Assembly: GCF_014196515.1 (NCBI RefSeq)
Contig: NZ_JACIDV010000005.1
Span: 186,001 to 250,000 of the forward strand
From: Rhizobium skierniewicense
GTDB lineage: Bacteria; Pseudomonadota; Alphaproteobacteria; Rhizobiales; Rhizobiaceae
Length of the DNA: 64,000 nucleotides
Direction of reading: 5' to 3'
In this document: positions 1 to 10,358 of the stretch, piece after piece
Position numbering within the stretch: the stretch's first letter is position 1
Layout of the letters: every line of letters begins with the position of its first letter
Program-made: the position numbers and the translations under genes
Notes under the pieces: model-generated
Told to the model about the DNA's origin: nothing
What the model saw: the letters and a program-made list of their open reading frames with translations, nothing else
Databases searched by the model: none

Positions 1-2663
<2,663 letters not shown>

Positions 2664-3026
2664 TTTTCGTCCCTCCTGCAACAGGTTGCATGGCTTCACG
2701 CGAAGAGGCGGAAGCTCAGCCACCTCACCGTTTCCGATAGTGGCCTTGCGTCCGCCTGTCAATTTAGGACAGCAATACTGTCTTAATTCTGGTGAGATTT
2801 TGACAGAAACACTCGGACTCTGCAAGTCCATGCCAACATTTTATAAACAGACGAAATGACGGTAAATGTCTCGCCCGAGATTCCTGGCGCAATTTTCTTC
2901 CGACAACGAAGCGAAATCGTTGCTTTCATTGTCCGATTTGCGTTCCCAAGGATAAGACCATAAAACGACAATCGTTTGGCAGACCAGCCACTCCCGACAT
3001 CATCAACTCATCGAAAGTGCAGACCC
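2664..3026. other. Divergent intergenic region gltB / aldolase gene
   Basis: This 363-base gap separates two divergent genes and must carry both promoters. It contains a perfect inverted repeat, GACAG-N5-CTGTC, at 2768-2782, about 105 bases upstream of the gltB start. This could be a regulator site, but no known factor can be assigned by eye. No RNA gene or further coding sequence was recognised. Confidence 0.5.
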
Positions 3027-4082
3027 ATGTTTTTTGCTTCCGACAATTGGGCAGGCGCCCACCCCGCCATCAATGAGCGGCTGATGAAGGAATCCACCCG
3101 TTTCGCCGCAGCCTACGGCACCAGCGAACTGGACCGCGCCATCGAAAAGCGCTTCAACGAAATTTTCGAGCGTGAGGTCGCCGTCTTCTTCGTTGGCACT
3201 GGAACTGCCGCTAATTCTCTTGCCATGGCCAGTGTCGCCCGCCCCGGCGGCATCGCGTTTTGCCATTCCGAAGCACACGTCATTGAGGACGAGTGCGGCG
3301 CGCCGGTCTACTTTTCCAATGCCTCGCGCCTGATGCCGGTCGCTGGCCCCAATGGCAAGATGCTGCCGAAGAACCTGGAAGCCGCCATTGGCCGCTTTCC
3401 ACCCGGCTCCATCCATCAGGGCCAGCCCATGCTGGTCACGGTCACACAGGCAACGGAACAGGGCACGGTCTACGAGCTTGATGAAATTGATGCCATTTCA
3501 AAGATCGCCAAAAATGCTGGCGTGCCGCTTCATATGGACGGCGCACGGTTCGGCAACGCGCTGATCGCGCTGGACACGACGCCGGCCGAGATGACATGGA
3601 AGCGCGGCGTGGACATCCTGTCCTTTGGCGCCACCAAGAATGGCTGCTGGTGCGCGGAAGCCATTGTTTACATGGACCCCAAAACGGCAGAAGACCTGCC
3701 CTTCATCCGGAAGCGCTCCGCCCAGCTTTTCTCGAAGACCCGTTTCATGGCTGCCCAATTCGACGCTTATTTCACGGACGGTCTGTGGCTGGAACTCGCC
3801 ACCCACGCCAACGCCATGGCAACGCGTCTGCGCGAAGGACTGTCCGCCTCCAACAGCGCACGGCTGGCTTGGCCCACCCAATCCAATGAGCTTTTCGTGG
3901 TGCTAAACAAGGACAAGGCGAAGGCTGCCAAAGAAGCCGGTGCCAGCTTCTACGACTGGCCCGTCCCGCACGATATGCCGGAACCCGTTGGCGACAACGA
4001 ACAACTCATCCGCCTCGTCACAAGCTTTGCAACGCTGGAAAACGACGTAGACGATTTCCTGCGGATTTGTGGCGCGGCTTGA
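3027..4082 (+). CDS. Low-specificity L-threonine aldolase family protein
   Basis: This is a PLP-dependent, fold-type I enzyme of the threonine aldolase/beta-eliminating lyase family. The family cleaves L-threonine or L-allo-threonine to glycine and acetaldehyde in the cytosol. The ATG at 3027 gives 351 residues beginning MFFASDNWAG, the usual start of this family. An upstream TTG at 2976 would add 17 residues without similarity or a good ribosome site. Visible features are the glycine-rich GTGTAANS segment near residue 57, Asp171 in HMDGARFG (pyridine-nitrogen contact) and Lys204 in SFGATKNG (Schiff-base lysine). It is a single gene, divergent from gltB. Stereospecificity cannot be read from sequence. 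Confidence 0.9.
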   Translation: MFFASDNWAGAHPAINERLMKESTRFAAAYGTSELDRAIEKRFNEIFEREVAVFFVGTGTAANSLAMASVARPGGIAFCHSEAHVIEDECGAPVYFSNASRLMPVAGPNGKMLPKNLEAAIGRFPPGSIHQGQPMLVTVTQATEQGTVYELDEIDAISKIAKNAGVPLHMDGARFGNALIALDTTPAEMTWKRGVDILSFGATKNGCWCAEAIVYMDPKTAEDLPFIRKRSAQLFSKTRFMAAQFDAYFTDGLWLELATHANAMATRLREGLSASNSARLAWPTQSNELFVVLNKDKAKAAKEAGASFYDWPVPHDMPEPVGDNEQLIRLVTSFATLENDVDDFLRICGAA

Positions 4083-4124
4083 CGCCGATTTGGTGGCCGA
4101 TGGGCGGACACCCACGCTCCATAC

Positions 4125-4260
4125 GTCATCCTCGGGCTTGACCCGAGGATCTATCCACTTTCGGTTTTGGCAACGGGATCGGATCCTCGGGACAGGCCGA
4201 GGATAATGTCAATGGGCTTGGCAACGTTCGTCATTTCAGCAAACAAGGCTGGAATGACGA
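4125..4260. repeat. Palindromic intergenic repeat element
   Basis: Three inverted repeats lie in tandem between two convergent genes. The first is perfect: 9-base arms ATCCTCGGG/CCCGAGGAT with a 5-base loop at 4128-4150. The second has 8-base arms ATCCTCGG/CCGAGGAT at 4183-4204. The third pairs CGTCATT...CAGC with GCTGGAATGACG at 4229-4260. The whole element is bounded by complementary CGTCAT/ATGACG ends. Elements with this CCTCGGG...CCCGAGG core are typical dispersed repeats of rhizobial genomes. Family membership is my inference, since only one copy is in the window. It may also serve as a two-way terminator for the flanking genes. Confidence 0.6.
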
Positions 4261-4268
4261 ACGGAAAC

Positions 4269-5129
4269 TCAAACAAAACTCCCCTGCACCATACCTTTCG
4301 CCATGACCAGCTTGGATAAGGCCTCAACCAGTTCCGCATCTGCTCCTTTTCGCGGTTGAAGCACGAATTCCACGTCTTCCAATGCGGGTAGCGCACCCTT
4401 TGGCAGTTCCCGCAATCCCGATGGCGCCATACTACGGGGCTGGACGAGAACCCCCATACCGGCGCGAGTGGCAGCCGCCAGGCCGCTAAGACTGGCGCAG
4501 GTGCAGACGATGCGCCAGGCGACACCGGCGCGGTCGAGCGCTTCCTGCGCTGCCTTGCGGGTAATGCTGGGCGCTGGAAAAGCGATCAGCGGCAGAGCGT
4601 TTTCGCGCGACAACACGGCATCCGGGTCTTTCGCCAACCAAACCAGCGGTTCCCGGTACAGGAAGTGGCCGAGCTGATCACCCAGCCGCCGCTTGGCGAG
4701 CACCACATCCAGCTCACCATTATCCTGCATTTCGTAGAGAGCGCCGCTCAGCGCCACCGTCAATTCCAGATCGACCAGCGGATAAAGCCGCGTGAACTCC
4801 TCCAGAATGACCGTCAGGCGGCTGGCGACAAAATCTTCGGAGACGCCGAGGCGCAGGCGGCCACGCAGCTTGCTTTCCCCGAAGAGAGCAGCAACCTTGT
4901 TGTTGATATCGAGCATGTTGCGCGCGTACCCCAGCAGCGCCTCGCCCTCGGGCGTCAGGCGGACCCGGTGAGTGTCACGCGCGATCAGACGTTGGCCGAG
5001 AAACGCCTCCAGCCGCTGAATATGCTGACTGAGCGTCGATTGACCAATGCCCAACCGTTCGGCGGCATGGGTGAAACTCATGGTCTGTTCCAGTGTTACA
5101 AAGCTGGCAAGGTGCTGAAGATTGAGCAT
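4269..5129 (-). CDS. LysR-family transcriptional regulator
   Basis: This is a 286-residue LysR-type regulator. It has an N-terminal winged helix-turn-helix (about residues 1-60, with the typical AAERLGIGQSTLSQHIQRLE recognition segment) followed by a periplasmic-binding-protein-like effector domain. It is transcribed divergently from the symporter at 5235, only 105 bases away. In this family that arrangement usually means the regulator controls its neighbour and itself. The effector is unknown; the transported substrate of the neighbour is the natural guess. Confidence 0.92.
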   Translation of the reverse strand: MLNLQHLASFVTLEQTMSFTHAAERLGIGQSTLSQHIQRLEAFLGQRLIARDTHRVRLTPEGEALLGYARNMLDINNKVAALFGESKLRGRLRLGVSEDFVASRLTVILEEFTRLYPLVDLELTVALSGALYEMQDNGELDVVLAKRRLGDQLGHFLYREPLVWLAKDPDAVLSRENALPLIAFPAPSITRKAAQEALDRAGVAWRIVCTCASLSGLAAATRAGMGVLVQPRSMAPSGLRELPKGALPALEDVEFVLQPRKGADAELVEALSKLVMAKGMVQGSFV

Positions 5130-5234
5130 TGTTATCTCACATTACGATAACTGTTAGTTTTTGCATCTGCTTTCATGATGAGTGATAGTGCGGACCAATT
5201 CAACGAAAAACCGGAAACACGAAAGCACGCTATC

Positions 5235-6263
5235 ATGAGCCGCTTCCTGCCCGACCGCTTCACCATGATGCTGGTCGCCACCGTCATTATCGCCTCCCTC
5301 CTTCCCGTCAGCGGACAAGCAGCAGAGTATTTCGGCATCGTCACGAAATGCGCGATCGCTTTTCTTTTCTTTCTTCACGGCGCGAGATTGTCGCGCGATG
5401 TGGTGATTGCCGGTGTCTTGCACTGGCGTCTGCACATCGTGATTCTGCTCGTGAGCTTCGGCCTGTTTCCATTGATCGGCGTGGGGTTGGGCTACATTCC
5501 GCAAAGTATCCTCCCCGCTCCGCTTTATATGGGCGTCCTGTTCCTCTGCGTGCTGCCGTCAACCGTGCAGTCCTCCATCGCCTTCACCTCCATGGCGGGC
5601 GGGAACGTTCCAGCGGCCATCTGTGCGGCGTCCGCATCGAATATATTCGGCATGTTCTTGACGCCGCTGCTCGTCGGCTTTCTATTTACAGTGGGCGGCC
5701 ATGGCGGCGGCTTCTCGCTCGGGGCTTTCGGCCAGATTTTCCTGCAATTGCTGGCACCCTTCATTTTGGGCCAAATCCTGCAGCCGTGGATTGGCGACTG
5801 GATCAGAGCCCGCAAGACGCTGCTGGCCCCTGTCGACCGGGGATCGATCCTGATGGTCGTTTATCTCGCCTTCAGCGAAGCCGTCATCGAAGGCATCTGG
5901 CACCAGTTCACCTTGCGAGACATCGGCGTCGTCATCGGCATCGACATTGCTCTGCTGGCTCTCGTCCTGTGCATCACCATGTTCGGCAGTCGCCTGCTGG
6001 GCTTCAAGAAGGAAGACGAGATCACCATCACCTTCTGCGGTTCCAAGAAGAGCCTGGCGAGCGGCGTGCCCATGGCAGGCGCGATCTTTGCGGGCCAGAG
6101 CATCGGCGCAATCGTTTTGCCCTTGATGCTGTTTCACCAGATCCAGTTGATGGCCTGCGCGGTGATCGCTCAACGCTACGCCCGCAAGGCCCAGCAAATC
6201 GGACAGCAAAAAACCGCCGAGGTCGTGCTTGCGCCAGAACAAACAAAAACGGCCCTGCAATGA
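5235..6263 (+). CDS. Bile acid:sodium symporter family (YfeH/SLC10A7-like) membrane transporter
   Basis: This is an integral inner-membrane protein of about 342 residues with roughly ten hydrophobic segments. It belongs to the bile acid:sodium symporter superfamily in its YfeH/SLC10A7-like branch. The conserved segments FLFFLHGARLS near the N-terminus and FCGSKKSLASGVPMA in the last third are visible. The start at 5235 (MSRFLPDRF) matches how this branch begins; an in-frame ATG at 5175 would add 20 polar residues. The substrate is not known; bacterial members carry organic anions rather than true bile acids. It is probably regulated by the divergent LysR protein. Confidence 0.85.
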   Translation: MSRFLPDRFTMMLVATVIIASLLPVSGQAAEYFGIVTKCAIAFLFFLHGARLSRDVVIAGVLHWRLHIVILLVSFGLFPLIGVGLGYIPQSILPAPLYMGVLFLCVLPSTVQSSIAFTSMAGGNVPAAICAASASNIFGMFLTPLLVGFLFTVGGHGGGFSLGAFGQIFLQLLAPFILGQILQPWIGDWIRARKTLLAPVDRGSILMVVYLAFSEAVIEGIWHQFTLRDIGVVIGIDIALLALVLCITMFGSRLLGFKKEDEITITFCGSKKSLASGVPMAGAIFAGQSIGAIVLPLMLFHQIQLMACAVIAQRYARKAQQIGQQKTAEVVLAPEQTKTALQ

Positions 6264-6272
6264 GGGCCGTTT
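6247..6272 (-). terminator. Terminator between symporter and hsp20
   Basis: A perfect 9-bp stem (AAACGGCCC/GGGCCGTTT) with an 8-base loop contains the stop codon of the symporter gene. Read on the minus strand it is followed by TTTTTGTTTGTT, a proper U-tract, so it serves hsp20. On the plus strand it may end the symporter transcript less efficiently. Confidence 0.75.
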
Positions 6273-6294
6273 CGTCAGAACCTATGCAACAGGT

Positions 6295-6777
6295 TTAGTT
6301 GACCTGGGCAGGTGTAACCTGTGCTTCGATCTGCCTTGGCTCGTCCGTAACGTCTGAAACAATCGCGATGCGACGTGGTTTCATGGCTTCGGGAATGTTT
6401 CGGAACAGATCGATGTGCAACAAACCGTTCTTCATGGAAGCGTTCTGGACCTCAACGTGATCGGCAAGCTGGAAGCGACGCTCGAAGGCGCGTTTGGCAA
6501 TGCCGCGATAGAGGAATTCGCCTTCGCTGTCCTTGGTCTCATCAGCCTTTTCAGCCTTGACGGTGAGCACATTGGCGCGCGATTCGATGCTGAGTTCGTT
6601 TTCATCGAACCCGGCCACGGCCATGGTGATCCGGTACGTGTTCTCGCCGGTGCGCTCTATGTTATAGGGCGGGTAGGCTTGCGCCTGTTCCGGCTGGCCA
6701 AGACCATCGAGCATGGAGAAAAGGCGGTCGAAACCGACTGTGGAGCGGTAAAGCGGGGAAAAATCAACGTGACGCAT
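6295..6777 (-). CDS. Small heat-shock protein, Hsp20/alpha-crystallin (IbpA-like)
   Basis: This is a cytoplasmic holdase chaperone of 160 residues that binds unfolding proteins during heat stress. The start at 6777 (MRHVDFSPLYRSTVGFDRLF) follows a strong AGGAGG site. The alpha-crystallin domain spans about residues 40-130, including NTYRITMAVAGFDENELSI and the conserved terminal segment NGLLHIDLFRNIPE. Rhizobia carry several such genes, usually behind ROSE RNA thermometers, and the leader here fits that pattern (see 6778-6868). No other gene shares the transcript. Confidence 0.95.
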   Translation of the reverse strand: MRHVDFSPLYRSTVGFDRLFSMLDGLGQPEQAQAYPPYNIERTGENTYRITMAVAGFDENELSIESRANVLTVKAEKADETKDSEGEFLYRGIAKRAFERRFQLADHVEVQNASMKNGLLHIDLFRNIPEAMKPRRIAIVSDVTDEPRQIEAQVTPAQVN

Positions 6778-6868
6778 GGTGTCCTCCTGTGAGCGACTGT
6801 TTGCGGTTGCGGTCTTCACCCCGATTGGGCGGTGAAGAGACGGATACGGCCCCGTTCTGGCGACCGTG
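6778..6868 (-). ncRNA. ROSE-like RNA thermometer in the hsp20 5' leader
   Basis: The leader of hsp20 ends, on the minus strand, with UCGCU (6796-6792), three bases, then AGGAGG (6788-6783). This matches the ROSE signature, in which U-Y-G-C-U pairs imperfectly with the Shine-Dalgarno sequence and melts on heating. Just upstream is a stable hairpin with 7-bp arms CTTCACC/GGTGAAG (6814-6820 and 6831-6837). Leader length from the proposed promoter is about 90 bases, normal for ROSE. The motif is seen; the function is inferred from the family. Confidence 0.65.
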
Positions 6869-6874
6869 ATCAAG

Positions 6875-6903
6875 AGATGGGAAAGCTTTCGGGCAAGTTC
6901 AAG
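6875..6903 (-). promoter_or_regulatory. Candidate RpoH (sigma32) heat-shock promoter of hsp20
   Basis: On the minus strand, CTTG (6903-6900) is followed after 18 bases by CCCATCT (6881-6875). This resembles the alphaproteobacterial RpoH pattern of CTTG, a 17-18 base gap and a C-rich -10. A 15-base direct repeat (6870-6884 and 6900-6914) covers both halves. The predicted start near 6868 gives a leader of about 90 bases. Confidence 0.5.
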
Positions 6904-7046
6904 AGATGGGAAACCACGGAATTGTTGTGAACCGCATCTGAACGAGTGGTTCCCGAAGCGTTCAGCTTCAACGCGCTAGAGATCGTGACATCGGAGGCAA
7001 TCTCCGGCGGCAGAAGGATAACGTCCCTTCTTCTTCTGTCATCTCA

Positions 7047-7093
7047 GCCGGAACCGCGACTGCTAAGACCGACGGTTCCGGCATTTTTCTTTT
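7047..7093 (+). terminator. Strong intrinsic terminator with no gene in front of it
   Basis: A perfect 10-bp stem GCCGGAACCG/CGGTTCCGGC (7047-7056, 7073-7082) is followed by ATTTTTCTTTT on the plus strand only. No plus-strand gene lies between it and the divergent hsp20 promoter at about 6900. It either ends an unannotated short transcript or shields the hydrolase gene that follows. No recognisable -35/-10 pair was found for such a transcript. Confidence 0.75.
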
Positions 7094-7177
7094 GGCGCGC
7101 ACCTTTTCCTTTGACGCGCAGCGGCGCGCCTCTTATCCCGTTCTGAAACACCTCAGTGCCAAGTCGGAACCACCATC

Positions 7178-8119
7178 ATGACCGAAGCCATCCTGCACGC
7201 CACCAAGGGCAACCCCGTGCCCGAAAACCACATCGCAGGCTATTTCACCGGTCATAAAAACAAGAAGTTGCGCTATGCGATCTTTCGCTCCAGCCAGTCT
7301 GTGGCGCGTGGCACAATCGTTCTTTTGCATGGTCGCAACGAGTGCATCGAGAAATATTTCGAGACGATCAACGATCTGACCGCCAAAGGGTTTTGGGTCG
7401 CGACCTTCGACACCCGCGGACAGGGCGGCTCGGATCGAATGCTGAAGAAGGCCCATGCCGGATATGTGCGGCGCTTTTCCGATTACGGCAAGGATATCGC
7501 GCTGTTTCTGGAGCATGTGGTGCTGCCCGATACGCGCCTGCCCTTCTTCATGCTGGCGCATTCCACCGGCGGACTAGCAGCTCTTTCCATCGCGCCATCG
7601 CTGTCAAACCGCATCGAGCGCATGGCACTCAGCGCACCGTTCATATCGCTGAGCGGACAGTCCATGCCCCCTTGGTTCATTCGTTTGGTTGCCACGAGCC
7701 TCAGCCTGATCGGGCTGGGCGGCGTGCAATTGGGAAAAGACCAGCGCGAACGCTCATTCGACGACAATCCGCTCACGTCAGATCCCGTCCGCTTTGCCCG
7801 CAACGCTGCGATCGGAATCGAGCACCCCGAACTCTTCGTCGGCGCTCCGACGGCACGCTGGCTTTTCGAAGTGCTGAAAACGATGCCCTGGGTGACGCGC
7901 CAGGATCATCTCACGAAGATCACGGTGCCGACACTGCTTCTGGCACCCATGCGCGATACGATCTCGCCCTATGCAGGGCAGGAAGAGCTATCGCGCAACT
8001 TCCGCGCGGCGCAACTCATACCGGTGACAGGCGCGCGGCACGAACTTTTTCTGGAGCGCGATGTCTACCGCAGCCAGGCGCTGGCAGCGATCGACGCATT
8101 TTTCGCACCCGCAGAATAG
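7178..8119 (+). CDS. Alpha/beta hydrolase, lysophospholipase-like (PldB/monoacylglycerol lipase type)
   Basis: This is a 313-residue serine hydrolase of the alpha/beta fold, in the PldB/monoacylglycerol-lipase-like group; it probably acts on lysophospholipids or acylglycerols. Visible parts are the oxyanion region LLHGRNE near residue 50, the DTRGQGGSD loop near 78, the nucleophile elbow A-H-S129-T-G-G, Asp260 in APMRD and His288 in GARHELFLE. The elbow has Ala where Gly is usual (GxSxG), a tolerated variant. There is no signal peptide, so it is probably cytoplasmic or peripheral. It is a single gene convergent with gapR. Confidence 0.88.
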   Translation: MTEAILHATKGNPVPENHIAGYFTGHKNKKLRYAIFRSSQSVARGTIVLLHGRNECIEKYFETINDLTAKGFWVATFDTRGQGGSDRMLKKAHAGYVRRFSDYGKDIALFLEHVVLPDTRLPFFMLAHSTGGLAALSIAPSLSNRIERMALSAPFISLSGQSMPPWFIRLVATSLSLIGLGGVQLGKDQRERSFDDNPLTSDPVRFARNAAIGIEHPELFVGAPTARWLFEVLKTMPWVTRQDHLTKITVPTLLLAPMRDTISPYAGQEELSRNFRAAQLIPVTGARHELFLERDVYRSQALAAIDAFFAPAE

Positions 8120-8122
8120 AAA

Positions 8123-8150
8123 ACGGCACTGGCCACGAGCACAGTGCCGT
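8123..8150 (-). terminator. Terminator of gapR
   Basis: A 9-bp stem ACGGCACTG/CAGTGCCGT followed on the minus strand by TTTTCT lies between the two convergent stop codons. It may act in both directions. Confidence 0.7.
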
Positions 8151-8164
8151 CTCGCAAATATTGA

Positions 8165-8419
8165 TTATTCCATACCCAGTGCAGCCATATAGGTCTGTAG
8201 AATCGTTTCTTCCTCGATGCGCTCGTTGGCATCTTTCTTGCGCAGACGGATGATGGTGCGGATGGCCTTGGTGTCGTAGCCACGGCCCTTTGCTTCGCCC
8301 ATGACATCCTTGATATCACCCGAGATCGCAGCTTTCTCTTCTTCAAGGCGCTCAATGCGCTCGATGAACTGACGCAGTTCGGCGGCGGCTACGGTTTCGG
8401 TTGTGGCTGTTTCGTCCAT
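8165..8419 (-). CDS. gapR: GapR, nucleoid-associated DUF2312 protein
   Basis: This is an 84-residue protein of the DUF2312 family. The Caulobacter member, GapR, binds overtwisted DNA ahead of replication and transcription forks and is needed for normal chromosome segregation. The N-terminal half is a coiled coil ([20 protein letters not shown]) and the C-terminal half is basic ([11 protein letters not shown]), as in the family. The start at 8419 follows AAAGGATGACACA. It stands alone, with 154 bases to the next gene. Identity is by family; the role here is inferred. Confidence 0.92.
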   Translation of the reverse strand: MDETATTETVAAAELRQFIERIERLEEEKAAISGDIKDVMGEAKGRGYDTKAIRTIIRLRKKDANERIEEETILQTYMAALGME

Positions 8420-8573
8420 TGTGTCATCCTTTGCGTGGGGCCCTGCACAGAGAACCGCGTGATTCGAAAGTGGTCGAGGCGGAGGCCTCCTGGCTGCGGT
8501 GGCAGCGAATTTTTCAGGTTGGTGACCTGCCTGTCTCAGGCCGCTACGTCAAGCCGTTTCAGGTCCAAGCCCT

Positions 8574-8879
8574 TTATTCCTGCGGCTTGTTTTGCTCGAA
8601 TGCGACTTTCTGGGCATCGCTGGCTTCGCCCTGATGCAGCTTTTTCCAGTCGTCATACGGCATGCCGTAGACGATCTCGCGGGCGGCATCCTTGCTGATC
8701 TCCAGACCAGCGTCCTTTGCCGCATCCGCATACCAGTTGGACAGGCAGTTGCGGCAAAAACCGGCAAGGTTCATCAGGTCGATGTTCTGCACGTCGCTGC
8801 GGTCTCGCAAGTGCTTGAGCAGCCTGCGAAACGCCGCTGCTTCCAGTTCGGTGTTTCGGGTATCGTCAACGTCGCTCAC
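8574..8879 (-). CDS. DUF1244 family protein
   Basis: This small conserved proteobacterial protein of 101 residues belongs to DUF1244 and has no established function. Two cysteines in the segment LAGFCRNCLSNWY and the tail segment YGMPYDDWKKLHQ are the family hallmarks. The CxxC pair could bind metal or be redox active, but this is not shown. The GTG start at 8879 has an AGGAGAG site. It lies 12 bases downstream of the N-formylglutamate amidohydrolase gene on the same strand, so the two probably share a transcript. Confidence 0.88.
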   Translation of the reverse strand: MSDVDDTRNTELEAAAFRRLLKHLRDRSDVQNIDLMNLAGFCRNCLSNWYADAAKDAGLEISKDAAREIVYGMPYDDWKKLHQGEASDAQKVAFEQNKPQE

Positions 8880-8891
8880 AGCACTCTCCTG

Positions 8892-9680
8892 TCAGTAAGG
8901 TCCGGTCCGCGATGCGAACTGCTTGTAGTCGTGCAAGGTCAGATCATCATTCATTGCGGCAAAAATGGGAGCAAGCCGCGCGGCCCATTCGGCAATTCCG
9001 GCATCATCACCGATCAAGTCCTGCCGCACCTCTAAAAGGGCGTGAGGAATGCCCTTGACCATGCAGTGGCGATACATGGTGTCACCCTTCAGCGCACCGT
9101 CATAGGGCTCATTGTCTCCCACCAGAATATCGCCCGGCGCCCGCAAATGCGCGATCAGCGGCGTGACGGCCCGATCGTCCGTGTCCCAAAGCACGGCTGC
9201 ATGCCACGGGCGGGCGACGTCCTTCCAGAACGGCGTGTAGGAATGCAGGGAAAAGACCAGAGGCGCTTTTCCCGATTGCTCGGCGACCTTCTCCAGAACA
9301 GAGCCCACAGCACGGTGATAGGGGCGGTGATAGGCGTTCAACCGCACGTCCCATTCATCCTGCGTGATAGGGTGATTGCCTGGAATGATCGCGCCATCGG
9401 AAATCTTCATGATCAGCGTCGGGTCGTCCTCACCGCGATTGGGATCGATCAACAGACGCGAAAAACGGCTCATGACTGCGGGCACACCCAGCCGTGCCGC
9501 AAGATCACGTGTCAGGCCTTCAATGCCGATGTCGAACGCGATATGGCGTTGAAACGCCTCTGCGGCAAGCCCCAGACGACCGTATTCCGGCGGCAGAAGG
9601 TTGGTGGCGTGATCGGCAAGGAGAACCATGCCTTTGTCATAATCGCCTTCTATGATTTCATATGGCTGGAAGTCGGGCAT
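8892..9680 (-). CDS. N-formylglutamate amidohydrolase
   Basis: This enzyme belongs to the N-formylglutamate amidohydrolase family, which releases glutamate and formate from N-formylglutamate, the last step of one histidine degradation route. The start at 9680 (MPDFQPYEIIEGDYD) gives 262 residues, the family size; longer in-frame starts add an unrelated N-terminus. Family segments are LLADHATNLLPPEYG near the N-terminus, DRNRGEDDPTLI-type text around the middle (here DPNRGEDDPTLI) and FSLHSYTP with the metal-ligand type His. No other hut genes are nearby, so the natural substrate may differ. A second family member is at 44311-45195. Confidence 0.88.
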   Translation of the reverse strand: MPDFQPYEIIEGDYDKGMVLLADHATNLLPPEYGRLGLAAEAFQRHIAFDIGIEGLTRDLAARLGVPAVMSRFSRLLIDPNRGEDDPTLIMKISDGAIIPGNHPITQDEWDVRLNAYHRPYHRAVGSVLEKVAEQSGKAPLVFSLHSYTPFWKDVARPWHAAVLWDTDDRAVTPLIAHLRAPGDILVGDNEPYDGALKGDTMYRHCMVKGIPHALLEVRQDLIGDDAGIAEWAARLAPIFAAMNDDLTLHDYKQFASRTGPY

Positions 9681-9875
9681 CTCTGGATTTCTGGCGATGA
9701 TGAGGGAGAGACGCTTGATGCCATGGCTCGGTGCCACGCGCAAGTTTGAACGGCCTGAAAGCCATCCGCAGTACCCCCGCATCCATTCCATACAGATACA
9801 ATCGATTGAACTTGCGTTGACTTTCTTGGGCGTCCGCGCCAAGAAGTGTTCTCATTTTATAACCATGGAATCCGG

Positions 9876-10358
9876 ATGGAAGCCGTGACACAGACATTCT
9901 CCGCTAAGCTTCGAAAATTCCGGCGCGCGATCCGCTTTTTCTGCGCTGCCACCCTCTTCTCAACACCGCTTCTTCTCGCAGAGCCGGCATTGGCGGATTT
10001 CCGTGTCTGCAACAGCACACAGAACCTGGTCGGCGTAGCTATCGGCTACCGCGCGCAGGAAGGCTGGATCAGCGAAGGCTGGTGGCAGGTGCCCGCCTCC
10101 ACATGTGCCACGCTGATCGAAGGCGAGTTGCAGTCGCGCTACTATTATCTCTACGCCGAAGACGCTGCCCGTGGCGGCAGATGGACGGGCGACGTCAACA
10201 TGTGCGTCGCGGAAAACGAGTTCAAGATCACCGGTGTGGATGATTGCTACGCCCGTAGTTTCCAGCGAATGGGTTTCAAGGAATACGATACGGGCAGACA
10301 GGGAAGCTGGATGGTCCAGCTTTCCGACACGCCAGGTACACAGGAAAGTCAGAACTGA
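9876..10358 (+). CDS. DUF1036 secreted protein
   Basis: This is a small exported protein of the DUF1036 family, function unknown. From ATG 9876 it has 160 residues: a basic n-region, a hydrophobic stretch (FFCAATLFSTPLLLAEPALA) ending in a signal-peptidase-like site, then the DUF1036 core. The core contains FRVCNSTQNLVGVAIGYR and EGWWQVP and several cysteines. A GTG at 9846 in the same frame would add 10 residues. Its stop codon overlaps the pyk start by one base (TGATG), so the two are translationally coupled. Why an exported protein is coupled to pyruvate kinase is not known. Confidence 0.85.
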   Translation: MEAVTQTFSAKLRKFRRAIRFFCAATLFSTPLLLAEPALADFRVCNSTQNLVGVAIGYRAQEGWISEGWWQVPASTCATLIEGELQSRYYYLYAEDAARGGRWTGDVNMCVAENEFKITGVDDCYARSFQRMGFKEYDTGRQGSWMVQLSDTPGTQESQN

